Assembly (NCBI RefSeq): GCF_001678675.1
Contig: NZ_LZRN01000033.1
Coordinates: 1-46,771, forward strand
Source of the DNA: Gelidibacter algens
Lineage (GTDB): Bacteria > Bacteroidota > Bacteroidia > Flavobacteriales > Flavobacteriaceae
Direction of reading: 5' to 3'
DNA: 46,771 nucleotides
The notes under the pieces were generated by a model. The model saw only the letters and a list, made by a program, of their open reading frames with translations. It was not told the origin of the DNA and did not search any database. The position numbers and the translations under genes are program-made. Below, piece after piece: positions 9,762 to 19,393 of this stretch (positions are counted from its first letter, which is position 1; each line of letters begins with the position of its first letter).

Positions 9762-10754
9762 CTAATCTTTATCTAATTTGTATTTGCTTAAATCCATTCC
9801 GAAGTTCAAACCTTTAACGTTTACTAGTTCTTCTAGTTCTGTTAATGACTTTTTACCGAAGTTTCTGAATTTCATTAAATCATTTTTATTGAAAGACACC
9901 AAGTCTCCTAAGGTATCAACCTCTGCAGCTTTTAAACAATTAAGTGCACGTACGGAAAGATCCATATCAACCAATTTGGTCTTCAATAGTTGTCTCATGT
10001 GAAGTGATTCTTCATCATAAGTCTCAGTTTGTGCAATTTCATCAGCTTCTAATGTGATACGCTCATCAGAGAATAACATGAAATGGTGGATTAAAATCTT
10101 GGCCGCTTCAGTTAACGCATCTTTAGGATTGATTGAACCATCAGTGATGATTTCAAAAACCAGTTTCTCGTAATCTGTTTTTTGCTCAACACGGAAGTTT
10201 TCAATACTGTACTTCACATTTTTTATTGGCGTATAAATTGAATCTGTAAAGATAGTGCCAATTGGTGCAGAAGCTTTTTTGTTTTCTTCAGCAGGAACAT
10301 ATCCTCTACCCTTTTCAATAGTCAACTCCATATTAATGCTCACTTTGGAATCTAAATTACAGATTACCAAATCTTTGTTAAGCACTTGAAATCCTGAGAT
10401 GAACTTTTGGAAATCACCAGCAGTAATTTGGTCTTGTCCTGAGATAGAAATGGTAACAGTTTCGTTATCGATTTCATCAATTTGACGCTTAAAGTTAACT
10501 TGCTTTAAGTTCAATATAATTTCAGTAACATCTTCCACTACGCCAGCTATTGTAGAAAATTCGTGATCAACACCTTCAATTCTAACAGATGTAATAGCAA
10601 ATCCTTCCAAAGAAGACAACAAAACTCTTCTTAAAGCATTACCTACAGTTAATCCATAGCCAGGTTCTAAAGGTCTGAATTCAAACTTTCCTTCAAAAGG
10701 AGTTGAATCAATCATGATGACTTTGTCGGGCTTCTGAAAATTTAATATTGCCAT
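9762..10754 (-). CDS. rpoA: RNA polymerase alpha subunit
   Basis: Scaffold for RNA polymerase assembly and contact for activators and UP elements. The 330-residue protein has the N-terminal dimerisation domain (about 1-235, with [19 protein letters not shown] at 31-49) and the C-terminal domain (about 255-325, with [20 protein letters not shown] and the helix-hairpin-helix [16 protein letters not shown]). The domains are joined by an acidic linker. It lies between rpsD and rplQ, as in the bacterial alpha operon, and probably belongs to the transcript starting upstream of rpsD. Confidence 0.98.
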   Translation of the reverse strand: MAILNFQKPDKVIMIDSTPFEGKFEFRPLEPGYGLTVGNALRRVLLSSLEGFAITSVRIEGVDHEFSTIAGVVEDVTEIILNLKQVNFKRQIDEIDNETVTISISGQDQITAGDFQKFISGFQVLNKDLVICNLDSKVSINMELTIEKGRGYVPAEENKKASAPIGTIFTDSIYTPIKNVKYSIENFRVEQKTDYEKLVFEIITDGSINPKDALTEAAKILIHHFMLFSDERITLEADEIAQTETYDEESLHMRQLLKTKLVDMDLSVRALNCLKAAEVDTLGDLVSFNKNDLMKFRNFGKKSLTELEELVNVKGLNFGMDLSKYKLDKD

Positions 10755-10849
10755 ATAATTCTTCGTTTTAATTGTTATTTAGTTGCGCGGTATATAAGTT
10801 TGAAGAAGACCAATAAACCCTTTGGCTAAATACCAATATGATTAATTTA

Positions 10850-11455
10850 TTATTTAGAGTATAATTCAACGATAAATTGTTCGTTGATATTTTCTGGAAT
10901 TTGAACTCTCGCAGGAATTGAAACATAAGTTCCTTGTTTAGTTTCGCTGTTCCATGTCATCCACTCATAAACGTTGTTAGAGTTAGACAATGAATTTTGA
11001 ATAGCGTCAAGAGATTTAGATTTTTCTCTAACGGCAACAACATCACCCGCTTTTAACTGGTAAGAAGGAATGTTCACGATTTCTCCATTGACGGTAATGT
11101 GTCTGTGAGAAACCAATTGACGTGCACCACTTCGTGATGGAGACAATCCTAATCTGAAAACCACATTATCTAAACGTGACTCACACAATTGTAACAATAC
11201 TTCACCAGTAATTCCTTTGGCAGCAGTTGCTTTTTTAAACATGTTTCTGAATTGCTTCTCTAATATACCGTAAGTATATTTTGCTTTTTGCTTCTCCATT
11301 AACTGGATAGCGTATTCAGATTTTTTTCCACGACGCTTGTTTGCACCGTGTTGACCTGGAGGATAGTTTCTTTTCTCGAAAGCTTTATCATCTCCAAAAA
11401 TAGCTTCACCGAATTTTCGGGCTATTTTAGTTTTAGGACCAGTATATCTTGCCAT
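10850..11455 (-). CDS. rpsD: 30S ribosomal protein S4
   Basis: Primary 16S rRNA-binding protein and, in many bacteria, translational repressor of its own operon. The 201-residue protein starts [20 protein letters not shown] and carries the S4 RNA-binding domain at about 93-155 ([20 protein letters not shown], then [19 protein letters not shown]). No zinc-binding cysteine set is seen at the N-terminus. A promoter about 100 nt upstream gives rpsD-rpoA-rplQ its own transcript with a leader where self-regulation could act. Confidence 0.98.
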   Translation of the reverse strand: MARYTGPKTKIARKFGEAIFGDDKAFEKRNYPPGQHGANKRRGKKSEYAIQLMEKQKAKYTYGILEKQFRNMFKKATAAKGITGEVLLQLCESRLDNVVFRLGLSPSRSGARQLVSHRHITVNGEIVNIPSYQLKAGDVVAVREKSKSLDAIQNSLSNSNNVYEWMTWNSETKQGTYVSIPARVQIPENINEQFIVELYSK

Positions 11456-11560
11456 TTCTTAATTAAATTATGAGAGTGTTTATGAATTAAGGTCTTAATC
11501 TTATCCTTCGATAAACGTTGATCTCCCGTTAATACTTGTTTGTTAATTTTTTTCAGTTTG

Positions 11561-11589
11561 CAAATTTACACATAAAAAATTAATATCAA
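11561..11589 (-). promoter_or_regulatory. Promoter of rpsD-rpoA-rplQ
   Basis: On - the sequence reads TTG (11589-11587), 18 nt, then TAAATTTG (11568-11561), which fits the Bacteroidota consensus TTG-N17-20-TAnnTTTG. The -33 element lies inside one arm of the preceding terminator hairpin. The expected leader before the rpsD ATG is about 100 nt. Confidence 0.65.
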
Positions 11590-11614
11590 CCATTTAAAAC
11601 AGTTGATATTAATT
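11571..11614 (-). terminator. Terminator between rpsK and rpsD
   Basis: A perfect 13-bp stem (AATTAATATCAAC at 11578-11590 with GTTGATATTAATT at 11602-11614), 11-nt loop, followed on - by TTTTTTATG. It begins 17 nt past the rpsK stop. This splits the alpha operon into rpsM-rpsK and rpsD-rpoA-rplQ, either fully or by attenuation. Confidence 0.75.
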
Positions 11615-11630
11615 CTATACGTTTTGTAAA

Positions 11631-12020
11631 TTATACACGTCTACGTTTTGGAGGACGACATCCATTATGTGGCAATGGCGTAACATCAATAATTTCTGTT
11701 ACTTCAATACCTGCATTATGGATAGAACGGATAGCAGATTCTCTACCGTTACCTGGTCCTTTAACATATACTTTCACTTTTTTCAGTCCTGCTTCTTTTG
11801 CTACACCAGCAGCATCTTCAGCGGCCATTTGGGCAGCATACGGAGTGTTCTTTTTAGAACCTCTAAAGCCCATCTTACCAGCTGATGACCAAGAAACGAC
11901 ATCACCTTTTTTGTTTGTCAAAGAAATAATGATATTGTTGAATGAAGCCGCAATGTGTGCTTCTCCATTAGCTTCAACAATAACTTTACGTTTTTTAACC
12001 TTTGTACTTGACTTTGCCAT
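11631..12020 (-). CDS. rpsK: 30S ribosomal protein S11
   Basis: Platform protein of the small subunit that contacts mRNA near the E site. The 129-residue protein is standard in length. Family motifs include [15 protein letters not shown] (22-36), [19 protein letters not shown] (46-64), [13 protein letters not shown] and the C-terminal [16 protein letters not shown]. Separated from rpsM by a 106-nt gap holding heptamer repeats. Confidence 0.98.
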   Translation of the reverse strand: MAKSSTKVKKRKVIVEANGEAHIAASFNNIIISLTNKKGDVVSWSSAGKMGFRGSKKNTPYAAQMAAEDAAGVAKEAGLKKVKVYVKGPGNGRESAIRSIHNAGIEVTEIIDVTPLPHNGCRPPKRRRV

Positions 12021-12022
12021 AA

Positions 12023-12118
12023 TTTTTAGTTTCTAGTTGTTAGCTTTTAGTTGTTAGAATCCTAGACTTTTACATTTCAGACAGATTCATCTAACGCTCT
12101 AATTACTAATGACTAATG
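12023..12118. repeat. Heptamer array after rpsM
   Basis: Five units of the form NNNNTAG occupy 12023-12057 (TTTTTAG, TTTCTAG, TTGTTAG, CTTTTAG, TTGTTAG). A shorter set, ATTACTA-ATGACTA-ATG, is at 12102-12118, just past the rpsM stop. The array fills most of the rpsM-rpsK gap. Confidence 0.65.
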
Positions 12119-12126
12119 TCTTGTTA

Positions 12127-12501
12127 TTATTTAGTTGCCTTTTTCTTGTTAGCAACAGTTTTTCTTCTACCTTTTCTCGTTCTAGAGTTGTTTTTAGTAC
12201 GTTGTCCTCTTAATGGAAGTCCAGCTCTATGACGAATACCTCTGTAACATCCAATATCCATTAAACGTTTGATGCTTAATTGGATTTCTGAACGCAACTC
12301 ACCTTCAATAGTAAAAGCACCTACAGCCTCACGAATATTACTTATTTCGTCATCTGTCCAGTCTTGAACTTTTGTGTTTTCATCAACTTTAGCCTGTGCT
12401 AAAATTTCTTTTGCTCTGCTTGCACCTATCCCGTAGATGTAAGTTAGGGAGATTACTCCTCTTTTCTGTTTTGGTATATCAACACCTGCAATTCTTGCCA
12501 T
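12127..12501 (-). CDS. rpsM: 30S ribosomal protein S13
   Basis: Head protein of the small subunit that forms bridges to the 50S. 124 residues: the start [20 protein letters not shown], the helix-two-turn-helix [14 protein letters not shown] (23-36), and the basic tail [20 protein letters not shown] ending in lysines. rpmJ lies 2 nt upstream, as in most bacteria. Confidence 0.98.
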   Translation of the reverse strand: MARIAGVDIPKQKRGVISLTYIYGIGASRAKEILAQAKVDENTKVQDWTDDEISNIREAVGAFTIEGELRSEIQLSIKRLMDIGCYRGIRHRAGLPLRGQRTKNNSRTRKGRRKTVANKKKATK

Positions 12502-12503
12502 AA

Positions 12504-12620
12504 TTAACCTTGTCTTTGTTTGAATCTAGGATTCTTTTTGTTAATGACGTAAAGTCTACCTTTTCTGCGCACTAGTTTACAGTCGGCGCTTCTTTTTTTA
12601 ACTGATGCTCTAACTTTCAT
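12504..12620 (-). CDS. rpmJ: 50S ribosomal protein L36
   Basis: A 38-residue gene that is easily missed because of its size. It reads [20 protein letters not shown], then [18 protein letters not shown]. Only one cysteine (Cys14) remains of the C-x2-C...C-x-H zinc set found in the zinc-binding L36 type, so this is the zinc-independent form. Its place between infA and rpsM is the canonical one. Confidence 0.95.
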   Translation of the reverse strand: MKVRASVKKRSADCKLVRRKGRLYVINKKNPRFKQRQG

Positions 12621-12677
12621 CTGTTTTTTTGTTATTAGTTTTATACTGATAGATAAAATCTTTTGACTTTACCCTAA

Positions 12678-12893
12678 TTAGTACCTATAAGTTATGCGAG
12701 CCTTAGACAAATCATAAGGACTCATTTCTAATTTTACTTTGTCTCCTGGTAATAATTTAATGTAGTGCATGCGCATTTTACCAGAAATGTGCGCTGTTAC
12801 AATGTGTCCATTCTCTAATTCAACACGGAACATGGCATTGGATAATGCCTCAATAATTGATCCGTCTTGTTCTATTGCTGCTTGTTTTGCCAT
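12678..12893 (-). CDS. infA: Translation initiation factor IF-1
   Basis: Binds the 30S A site during initiation. A single OB-fold protein of 71 residues: [40 protein letters not shown], and [13 protein letters not shown] at the end. Length and sequence are standard. It follows secY after 7 nt. Confidence 0.97.
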   Translation of the reverse strand: MAKQAAIEQDGSIIEALSNAMFRVELENGHIVTAHISGKMRMHYIKLLPGDKVKLEMSPYDLSKARITYRY

Positions 12894-12900
12894 AATAATA

Positions 12901-14247
12901 TTAAGCTACTGCTTTTCTATTTTTCCCGGTTTTCATTAAGCCATCATAGTGTTTGTTCAACAAGTATGAATTGACCTGCTGCATGGTATCAATTGCCACA
13001 CCTACCATAATCAGTAACGATGTACCTCCAAAAAACAATGCCCAACCTGGCTGTACGCCCATCAATTGAACTACAACCGCTGGGAACACAGCAATCATTG
13101 CCAAAAAGATAGATCCTGGTAAGGTTATTTGAGACATAATTCTGTCTAAATACTCCGAAGTTTCAGTTCCTGGTCTAATGCCTGGTATGAAACCACCACT
13201 ACGTTTTAAATCATCTGCCATCTTATTGGTTGGTACTGTAATAGCGGTGTAGAAGTACGTAAACACGATTATCAACAACGCAAACACTACATTATACCAA
13301 AGACCAAAAATATCAGCAAAATTAGTCTGTAACCATTGTCCAACGGCACCTTCACCTAAACCTTTACCAATTAACGTTGGTACAAACATAATTGCTTGAG
13401 CAAAGATGATAGGCATTACACCAGAGGCATTTAACTTTAAAGGTAAAAATTGTCTTGATCCAAACACATTCTTTTCGTAACCACCAGAAGCAGTGCGTCG
13501 TGCATATTGCACAGCAATCTTACGGACACCCATGACTAACATGATTGATAGTAAGATAATCACAAACCAAATGACCAATTCAATAAGCACCATCATTAAA
13601 CCACCGTTTCCACCACCTTCTAATCTAGAAGCATAGTTTTGAATAAAAGATACTGGCATACGGGCAATAATACCCACCATGATCAACAGTGAAATACCAT
13701 TACCGATACCTTTATCTGTAATCTTTTCACCCAACCACATTGCAAATACAGTTCCTGTTACCAATATAATTACTGAAGACACATAAAACATAGTTCCTGT
13801 ACCCAATAAAAATGCTGATGATGGAATACCTAAAGCTGGTAAACTTGCCAAATATCCTGGTGCTTGCACCAAACAGATACCAATAGTCAACCAACGCGTG
13901 ATTTGGTTTATCTTTTTACGTCCACTCTCACCATCCTTCTGTAACTTTTGAAGGTAAGGAATTGCAATACCCATTAATTGTACCACAATGGAAGCGGAGA
14001 TGTAAGGCATGATCCCTAAAGCAAATACTGAAGCGTTTGCAAAAGCACCGCCGGTGAAAGCATTAAGAAGTCCTAGAATACCTTGATCTGTGTTATCAGC
14101 CAAAGCACCTAATTGACTTGCGTCAATACCTGGTAAAACCACTTGAGCACCAAAACGATAAACTAAAAGAAGACCAAGCGTAAGCATGATTCTATCCTTC
14201 AGTTCTGTTATTTTCCAAACATTTTTTAAAGTCTCTATAAATTTCAT
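12901..14247 (-). CDS. secY: Protein translocase subunit SecY
   Basis: Channel-forming subunit of the Sec translocon in the inner membrane. The 448-residue protein has ten hydrophobic segments. Motifs include the N-terminal [15 protein letters not shown], the plug-side [20 protein letters not shown] (about 69-88), [15 protein letters not shown] (about 178-192), and the cytosolic loop [20 protein letters not shown] (about 348-367). It lies after rplO with a 13-nt gap, the standard spc-operon position. Confidence 0.98.
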   Translation of the reverse strand: MKFIETLKNVWKITELKDRIMLTLGLLLVYRFGAQVVLPGIDASQLGALADNTDQGILGLLNAFTGGAFANASVFALGIMPYISASIVVQLMGIAIPYLQKLQKDGESGRKKINQITRWLTIGICLVQAPGYLASLPALGIPSSAFLLGTGTMFYVSSVIILVTGTVFAMWLGEKITDKGIGNGISLLIMVGIIARMPVSFIQNYASRLEGGGNGGLMMVLIELVIWFVIILLSIMLVMGVRKIAVQYARRTASGGYEKNVFGSRQFLPLKLNASGVMPIIFAQAIMFVPTLIGKGLGEGAVGQWLQTNFADIFGLWYNVVFALLIIVFTYFYTAITVPTNKMADDLKRSGGFIPGIRPGTETSEYLDRIMSQITLPGSIFLAMIAVFPAVVVQLMGVQPGWALFFGGTSLLIMVGVAIDTMQQVNSYLLNKHYDGLMKTGKNRKAVA

Positions 14248-14260
14248 CCTCTAAACGGTC

Positions 14261-14713
14261 TTATAAAGTTACGGCTTCTCCTCCTGCGGCTTCAATAGCA
14301 GCTTTTGCTGAAGCAGTAAATTTATGAGCAGTCACTTTTAGTTTTGATTTCAATTCGCCACGACCTAAGATTTTAACAAGATCATTCTTGTTAACAATGC
14401 CTAGCTCTAATAACGTCACAAAATCAACAGTATCCTTAATGACTTGATCATCTACCAATTCTTGTAATTTATCAAGATTGACACCTTGATACTCTACACG
14501 ATTGATATTTGTAAATCCAAACTTAGGCACACGTCTTTGAAGTGGCATTTGCCCACCTTCAAATCCTACTTTCTTAGAATACCCTGAACGTGACTTAGCT
14601 CCTTTGTGACCACGAGTTGCGGTACCACCTTTTCCAGAACCTTGTCCACGACCTATTCTTTTGCCTTGATTTTTAACTGACCCTTCAGCCGGTTTTAAAT
14701 TACTTAAATCCAT
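14261..14713 (-). CDS. rplO: 50S ribosomal protein L15
   Basis: Late-assembly 23S-binding protein. 150 residues with the glycine- and lysine-rich N-terminus GKRIGRGQGSGKGGTATRGH (17-36), then the FEGGQMPLQRRVPKFGF motif and the conserved C-terminal KVTAHKFTASAKAAIEAAGG. Follows rpmD after 12 nt. Confidence 0.97.
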   Translation of the reverse strand: MDLSNLKPAEGSVKNQGKRIGRGQGSGKGGTATRGHKGAKSRSGYSKKVGFEGGQMPLQRRVPKFGFTNINRVEYQGVNLDKLQELVDDQVIKDTVDFVTLLELGIVNKNDLVKILGRGELKSKLKVTAHKFTASAKAAIEAAGGEAVTL

Positions 14714-14725
14714 TATTCTGCTGTA

Positions 14726-14908
14726 TTATTTTGTTCCTTCTACAGAAACTAAATGTTGAACTTTATTAATCATTCCAAGGATACTTGGCGTGTCATCATG
14801 CTCAACAACCTGATTCATTTTACGCAAGCCTAGAGATTCTAATATTCTCTTTTGAGTTTGCGTACGGTTGATAGCACTTTTTACTTTTTTCACTTTAATC
14901 TTTGCCAT
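14726..14908 (-). CDS. rpmD: 50S ribosomal protein L30
   Basis: A 60-residue protein of the short bacterial L30 type: MAKIKVKKVKSAINRTQTQK, ILESLGLRKMNQVVEHDD and a final GMINKVQHLVSVE. It lies between rpsE and rplO with short gaps on both sides. Confidence 0.96.
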   Translation of the reverse strand: MAKIKVKKVKSAINRTQTQKRILESLGLRKMNQVVEHDDTPSILGMINKVQHLVSVEGTK

Positions 14909-14919
14909 TATTCTATAGA

Positions 14920-15444
14920 TTAACCGTTAAATACTTTTTGAAGTGTAATTCCTCTGTCTTTCGCCACAGATCCTGCATCTCTTAATTGCAACAAAGCATC
15001 AAAAGTTGCTTTTACTACGTTGTGAGGATTTGAAGAGCCTTGAGATTTTGACAATACATCATGTACTCCAACAGCCTCTAAAACCGTTCTAACAGCACCA
15101 CCGGCTATAACTCCAGTTCCTTCAGCAGCTGGAATGATATTTACTCTTGCACCACCATACTTACCTTTTTGCTCGTGTGGCAATGTTTTTTTAAGAATTG
15201 GAATTCTTACTAAGTTTTTCTTAGCGTCTTCAATGCCTTTGGCAATTGCAGTTGCAACATCTTTAGATTTCCCTAAACCATGTCCTACAACACCCGCTTC
15301 ATCTCCAACTACTACAATAGCAGAAAAACCGAATGCTCTACCACCTTTAGTAACTTTAGTAACCCTTTGTACACCTATAAGATGATCTTTAAGGTCTAAA
15401 CCACTTGGCTTTACTAATTCTACGTTTTTATATTTTTGATACAT
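14920..15444 (-). CDS. rpsE: 30S ribosomal protein S5
   Basis: Small-subunit protein involved in decoding accuracy and mRNA unwinding. 174 residues. The double-stranded RNA-binding domain starts at [20 protein letters not shown] and includes [20 protein letters not shown] (38-57). The C-terminal half has [19 protein letters not shown] and [15 protein letters not shown]. Six nt separate it from rplR. Confidence 0.98.
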   Translation of the reverse strand: MYQKYKNVELVKPSGLDLKDHLIGVQRVTKVTKGGRAFGFSAIVVVGDEAGVVGHGLGKSKDVATAIAKGIEDAKKNLVRIPILKKTLPHEQKGKYGGARVNIIPAAEGTGVIAGGAVRTVLEAVGVHDVLSKSQGSSNPHNVVKATFDALLQLRDAGSVAKDRGITLQKVFNG

Positions 15445-15450
15445 AATGTC

Positions 15451-15807
15451 TTAAAATTTTAGTCCTGCTTCTCTAGCACCATCTGCTAATGATTTTACTC
15501 TACCGTGATATTGATACCCACCTCTGTCAAAAGAAATGGTCTCAACGCCAGCTTTCAAAGCTCTTTCACCAACAGCTTTACCAACCAAGGTTGCAATATC
15601 TGTTTTGGTGCCTTTGGTAGAACTAATGTCTTTGTCTCTTGAAGATGCAGCACTAATAGTTTTACCAGTAACATCGTCAATAATTTGAGCATAAATTTCT
15701 TTATTGCTTCTAAATACAGCTAAACGAGGTCTTGCTTCTGTTCCAGAAACAACCTTACGGATCCTGCTTTTTATTCTTAATCTTTTTTGATTTTTTGTCA
15801 ATGCCAT
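15451..15807 (-). CDS. rplR: 50S ribosomal protein L18
   Basis: Binds 5S rRNA in the central protuberance. The 118-residue protein has the basic N-terminus [40 protein letters not shown], and the closing [20 protein letters not shown] motif. Standard length and place between rplF and rpsE. Confidence 0.97.
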   Translation of the reverse strand: MALTKNQKRLRIKSRIRKVVSGTEARPRLAVFRSNKEIYAQIIDDVTGKTISAASSRDKDISSTKGTKTDIATLVGKAVGERALKAGVETISFDRGGYQYHGRVKSLADGAREAGLKF

Positions 15808-15817
15808 AACTAAACGA

Positions 15818-16360
15818 TTATGCTGATTTACCTGCTTTTCTTCTTAATACTTCTCCTACAAACTTAACTCCTTTTCCTTTGTAAGGCTCTGGTTTTCTAT
15901 AGCCGCGAATCTTCGCTGCAACCTGTCCTACCAATTGTTTGTCATGTGAAGTTAGCTTTATGACTGGATTCTTTCCTTTTTCAGAAATCGTTTCCACTTT
16001 AACTTCAGGAGCGATGTCCATCACGATATTGTGGGAAAACCCTAAAGCCAAATCTAATTTTTGTCCTTGGTTTGAAGCTCTATAACCTACACCAACCAAT
16101 TCTAATTGTTTGGTCCAGCCTTGAGACACTCCTTCTACCATATTTTTTACCAATGATCTGTATAGACCGTGGTTAGTTCTTGCTTCTTTACTATCTGATG
16201 GGCGTGCCACTGACACTTCACCATCTCCTACAGTAATTTCAACGCTTTCAAATTTTTGACTCAGTTCACCTAACTTACCTTTTACGGTAACTACGTTATC
16301 TTTGACGTCTATTGTAACCCCTTGTGGGATTGCTACTGGATTATTTCCTATTCTTGACAT
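15818..16360 (-). CDS. rplF: 50S ribosomal protein L6
   Basis: 180 residues made of two repeated L6 domains (about 1-82 and 83-180). The start [17 protein letters not shown] and the C-terminal [20 protein letters not shown] signature are complete. It sits at the base of the L7/L12 stalk near the sarcin-ricin loop. Ten nt separate it from rplR. Confidence 0.98.
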   Translation of the reverse strand: MSRIGNNPVAIPQGVTIDVKDNVVTVKGKLGELSQKFESVEITVGDGEVSVARPSDSKEARTNHGLYRSLVKNMVEGVSQGWTKQLELVGVGYRASNQGQKLDLALGFSHNIVMDIAPEVKVETISEKGKNPVIKLTSHDKQLVGQVAAKIRGYRKPEPYKGKGVKFVGEVLRRKAGKSA

Positions 16361-16372
16361 ATCTCTCCTTTT

Positions 16373-16771
16373 TTAGTAAACGTAGCACAATAATTCACCA
16401 CCAACATTTTCTCTATGCGCTTGCTTTCCTGTCATTACCCCGTGAGAAGTAGAAACAATTGCAATTCCAAGCCCGTTAAGGATTCTTGGCATCTCGCTAG
16501 AGCTTGCGTATTTACGTAAACCTGGTTTACTTAATCTCTGAATTTTTCTGATTACAGGCTCTTTAGTCTCTTTGTTGTACTTAAGGGCTATCTTGATAGT
16601 GCCTTGTACTGAAGAGTCATCAAACTTGTAACTTAAAATATATCCTTGGTCGAATAATATTTTAGTAATTTCTTTTTTTAGATTAGATGCAGGGATCTCA
16701 ACAACTCTGTGGTTGGCCTTTACTGCATTTCTAACTCGTGTTAGATAATCTGCGATTGGATCTGTATTCAT
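16373..16771 (-). CDS. rpsH: 30S ribosomal protein S8
   Basis: Primary 16S rRNA-binding protein; in E. coli it also represses the spc operon. 132 residues: TDPIADYLTRVRNAVKANHR at the start and SSSEMPRILNGLGIAIVSTS, then VMTGKQAHRENVGGELLCYV, at the end. The 134-nt gap that separates it from rpsN is unusually long for this operon and holds two hairpins. Confidence 0.97.
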   Translation of the reverse strand: MNTDPIADYLTRVRNAVKANHRVVEIPASNLKKEITKILFDQGYILSYKFDDSSVQGTIKIALKYNKETKEPVIRKIQRLSKPGLRKYASSSEMPRILNGLGIAIVSTSHGVMTGKQAHRENVGGELLCYVY

Positions 16772-16853
16772 TTACATTAAATTGCGGACGTGGTTTTTGG
16801 TTCTCCCCAAACCTATGTCCAGTTCATACTTTTTGTTGCATCCTCTTACTTCT

Positions 16854-16884
16854 GTATGAAAATGTAATGAATCACATTTCATAC
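16854..16884. repeat. Hairpin in the rpsN-rpsH gap
   Basis: GTATGAAAATGT at 16854-16865 pairs with ACATTTCATAC at 16874-16884 with one bulged A and an 8-nt loop. It is transcribed between rpsN and rpsH. No T tract follows on -, so it is probably a processing or stability structure rather than a terminator. Confidence 0.5.
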
Positions 16885-16887
16885 GAG

Positions 16888-16903
16888 ACGCAAGGTATTG
16901 CGT
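16888..16903. repeat. GACGCAA-type palindrome after rpsN
   Basis: ACGCAA-GGTA-TTGCGT, preceded by GAG, ends 2 nt from the rpsN stop codon. It belongs to the same repeat type as the copies at 23392-23496 and the variant at 18078-18097. Confidence 0.6.
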
Positions 16904-16905
16904 TT

Positions 16906-17175
16906 TTACCAGGATGCTTTTCTAACTCCTGGGATCAAGCCTTGGTTTGCCATTTCGCGCAACATAACACGAGAGATTCCAAAGATACGTACGTATCCTC
17001 TTGGTCTTCCGGTTAATTTACAACGGTTGTGCAAACGTACTGGTGATGCATTTCTTGGTAATTTTTGTAATGCTTCGTAATCTCCAGCCTCTTTCAAAGC
17101 TTTACGTTTGTCAGCATACTTATCCACCATTTTTTGTCTTTTCACCTCACGGGCTTTCATTGATTCTTTAGCCAT
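16906..17175 (-). CDS. rpsN: 30S ribosomal protein S14
   Basis: 89 residues, between the ~61-residue zinc form and the ~101-residue form of E. coli. The C-terminal half has the family motif [20 protein letters not shown], with a single cysteine and no C-x2-C pairs, so this is the zinc-independent type. Three nt separate it from rplE. Confidence 0.96.
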   Translation of the reverse strand: MAKESMKAREVKRQKMVDKYADKRKALKEAGDYEALQKLPRNASPVRLHNRCKLTGRPRGYVRIFGISRVMLREMANQGLIPGVRKASW

Positions 17176-17178
17176 ATC

Positions 17179-17730
17179 TTAGTTCTTTTGAAAAGGTAAA
17201 CCTAATTCTGTTAATAGCGATTTTGCTTCTTTATCTGTAGCAGCCGAAGTGACAAAGGTAATATCCATTCCTGAAATATTGTTCACTTTATCAATATCAA
17301 TTTCCGGAAAGATAATTTGTTCAACAATACCTAAGTTGTAATTACCTCTACCGTCAAAGCCTTTGGCTTTAATACCGTTAAAATCTCTTACACGTGGTAA
17401 AGCTGAAGTTACCAAACGGTCTAAGAACTCATACATTTGCTCACCGCGTAATGTAACTCTTGCACCAATTGGCATACCTTTACGTAACTTGAACGTTGCG
17501 ATATCTTTTTTAGACAACGTAGCTACGGCTTTTTGACCAGAAATTTTGGTCAACTCATCCACAGCATGGTCTACTAATTTCTTATCGGCAACTGCAGCAC
17601 CTACACCCTTAGATATTACTATCTTTTGAAGTTTAGGAACTTGCATTACGTTGTTATATCCGAATTCTTCTGTAAGAGCAGAAACTATTTTGTCCTTGTA
17701 CTCTTGTTTTAATCTTGGAATATAAGCCAT
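17179..17730 (-). CDS. rplE: 50S ribosomal protein L5
   Basis: 5S rRNA-binding protein of the central protuberance that touches P-site tRNA. 183 residues: [20 protein letters not shown] at the start, [20 protein letters not shown] (about 91-110), [20 protein letters not shown], and [20 protein letters not shown]. Standard in length and place. Confidence 0.98.
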   Translation of the reverse strand: MAYIPRLKQEYKDKIVSALTEEFGYNNVMQVPKLQKIVISKGVGAAVADKKLVDHAVDELTKISGQKAVATLSKKDIATFKLRKGMPIGARVTLRGEQMYEFLDRLVTSALPRVRDFNGIKAKGFDGRGNYNLGIVEQIIFPEIDIDKVNNISGMDITFVTSAATDKEAKSLLTELGLPFQKN

Positions 17731-17732
17731 AA

Positions 17733-18047
17733 CTAAATTACTTCATTTGATTTTTTAGAAAATCTCACTTTTTTATCGCCTTCCATTCTATACCCAATAC
17801 GTGTTGTTTCACCCTTTTTATTCAAAAGTGACAGGTTGGAAATATGAATAGGCGCTTCTTTCTCTACAATGCCACCTTGAGGACTTTGTGCACTTGGTTT
17901 AGTATGTTTCTTAACCATGTTCACACCTTCAATGATTGCTTTGTTTTTATCTTTTAAGATCTTTACAACCTTACCTTCAGTACCTTTATGGTCTCCAGCA
18001 ATTACTTGTACTGTATCTCCCGATTTTATTTTAAACTTTGTCGTCAT
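17733..18047 (-). CDS. rplX: 50S ribosomal protein L24
   Basis: Assembly initiator protein of the 50S with a KOW domain ([20 protein letters not shown] near the N-terminus). I start it at the ATG at 18047 (104 residues, [10 protein letters not shown]), not at the in-frame ATG at 18065. The shorter protein has the usual family N-terminus, and the 6-residue extension MQNKIK would begin next to the repeat hairpin. Follows rplN. Confidence 0.95.
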   Translation of the reverse strand: MTTKFKIKSGDTVQVIAGDHKGTEGKVVKILKDKNKAIIEGVNMVKKHTKPSAQSPQGGIVEKEAPIHISNLSLLNKKGETTRIGYRMEGDKKVRFSKKSNEVI

Positions 18048-18077
18048 CTTTATTTTATTTTGCAACTTTAGCTGTTG

Positions 18078-18097
18078 AAACGCAATAGGCTGCGTTT
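18078..18097. repeat. Palindrome abutting the rplN stop
   Basis: AAACGCA-ATAGGC-TGCGTTT: a 7-bp stem with a 6-nt loop. Its last base is next to the rplN stop codon. It looks like a diverged copy of the GACGCAA/TTGCGTC palindromes elsewhere in this gene run. Confidence 0.5.
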
Positions 18098-18466
18098 TTA
18101 CAGCACTTCAGGTGCCAATGATACAATTTTCATGAATTGTTTATCACGAAGTTCTCTTGCAACAGGTCCAAAAACACGGGTGCCTCTCATTTCTCCTTGC
18201 GGATTTAAAAGGACACAGGCGTTGTCATCAAATCTGATATAAGATCCATCAGGACGTCTTACTTCCTTTTTGGTACGTACAACCACAGCTGTAGAAACAG
18301 CTCCCTTTTTGATGTTACCGTTAGGCGTTGCATCTTTTACAGAAACAACTATCTTGTCACCTACAGAAGCATATCTTCTTTTAGTACCACCTAGAACACG
18401 GATAGTCAATACTTCCTTAGCTCCAGTGTTATCAGCTACTTTTAATCTTGATTCTTGTTGTAACAT
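18098..18466 (-). CDS. rplN: 50S ribosomal protein L14
   Basis: Interface protein of the 50S. The 122-residue length is universal for the family. Motifs: [40 protein letters not shown] and [20 protein letters not shown]. Two nt separate it from rpsQ. Confidence 0.98.
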   Translation of the reverse strand: MLQQESRLKVADNTGAKEVLTIRVLGGTKRRYASVGDKIVVSVKDATPNGNIKKGAVSTAVVVRTKKEVRRPDGSYIRFDDNACVLLNPQGEMRGTRVFGPVARELRDKQFMKIVSLAPEVL

Positions 18467-18468
18467 AA

Positions 18469-18726
18469 TTACTTGGCTCTTTCAATTATTTCTACTAATC
18501 TCCAACATTTAGATTTACTTAAAGGTCGTGTTTCCATGATCTTTACTGTATCTCCAATGTTACAGTCGTTTGTTTCATCGTGTGCAACGTATTTTTTCGT
18601 TTTTAACACGAATTTTCCATACATAGGGTGCTTTACTTTCTTAACTTCAGAAACCACGATTGATTTCATCATTTTGTTACTTGTAACAATCCCTATACGT
18701 TCTTTTCTTAAATTTCTTTTTTCCAT
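18469..18726 (-). CDS. rpsQ: 30S ribosomal protein S17
   Basis: OB-fold primary rRNA-binding protein. 85 residues: [20 protein letters not shown], then [19 protein letters not shown] and [20 protein letters not shown], all in family order. 18 nt downstream of rpmC. Confidence 0.97.
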   Translation of the reverse strand: MEKRNLRKERIGIVTSNKMMKSIVVSEVKKVKHPMYGKFVLKTKKYVAHDETNDCNIGDTVKIMETRPLSKSKCWRLVEIIERAK

Positions 18727-18744
18727 CTTTCCGCGGAATACAAA

Positions 18745-18936
18745 TTATTGTACTTCTCTTTTAGTTAATTCGGTTGCAATTCTTGCTACAGAACGTCTTA
18801 CGTTGCGTAATTGAATTGGATTTTCTAAAGGAGAGATAGCGTGAGCCATTTTCAGGTCAGCATAACTCTTTTTAGTTTCACCTAACTTATCTTGTAATTC
18901 AGCTGTAGAAAGCTGTTTAATTTCTGATTGCTTCAT
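18745..18936 (-). CDS. rpmC: 50S ribosomal protein L29
   Basis: 63-residue two-helix protein near the exit tunnel, where it helps to form the SRP and trigger-factor docking site with L23. MKQSEIKQLSTAELQDKLGE at the start and ISPLENPIQLRNVRRSVARI at the end match the family. Lies between rplP and rpsQ. Confidence 0.96.
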   Translation of the reverse strand: MKQSEIKQLSTAELQDKLGETKKSYADLKMAHAISPLENPIQLRNVRRSVARIATELTKREVQ

Positions 18937-18948
18937 AATATCTATATG

Positions 18949-19374
18949 TTAAGCTTGGTAATCTCTAGCGATTAAGAATTTGGTTTTTACAGGCAATTTT
19001 TGAGCCGCCAAACGTAATGCTTCTTTTGCAACGTCTAATGGCACACCACCTACTTCAAACATAATTCTACCTGGTTTTACTACAGCTACCCAATATTCTA
19101 CAGCACCCTTACCTTTACCCATACGTACTTCAAGAGGTTTCTTGGTGATAGGCTTGTCTGGAAATACTTTGATCCAAAGTTGCCCTTCTCTTTTCATAAA
19201 ACGTGTAGCTGCAATACGAGCTGCCTCAATTTGACGAGATGTTAAAAACATTCCCGTTTCGTGTACCGATTTTATACCGAACATTCCATTTGAAAGTTCG
19301 TGTCCTCTACCGGAATTTCCTTTCATGCGGCCTTTTTGCTGCTTACGGAATTTTGTCTTTCTAGGTTGTAACAT
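18949..19374 (-). CDS. rplP: 50S ribosomal protein L16
   Basis: Supports the A-site tRNA elbow in the 50S. 141 residues starting [20 protein letters not shown], with [10 protein letters not shown]-type [20 protein letters not shown] (about 44-63), [20 protein letters not shown] and [10 protein letters not shown]. Length is standard. Confidence 0.98.
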   Translation of the reverse strand: MLQPRKTKFRKQQKGRMKGNSGRGHELSNGMFGIKSVHETGMFLTSRQIEAARIAATRFMKREGQLWIKVFPDKPITKKPLEVRMGKGKGAVEYWVAVVKPGRIMFEVGGVPLDVAKEALRLAAQKLPVKTKFLIARDYQA

Positions 19375-19393
19375 TTTTCTTTTCCTTTAAAAA

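Noticed and set aside
16888-16907. Hairpin with T run read as a + strand terminator
   Set aside because: No + strand transcript is expected there; the T run is opposite the rpsN stop region, and the hairpin belongs to a repeat family.
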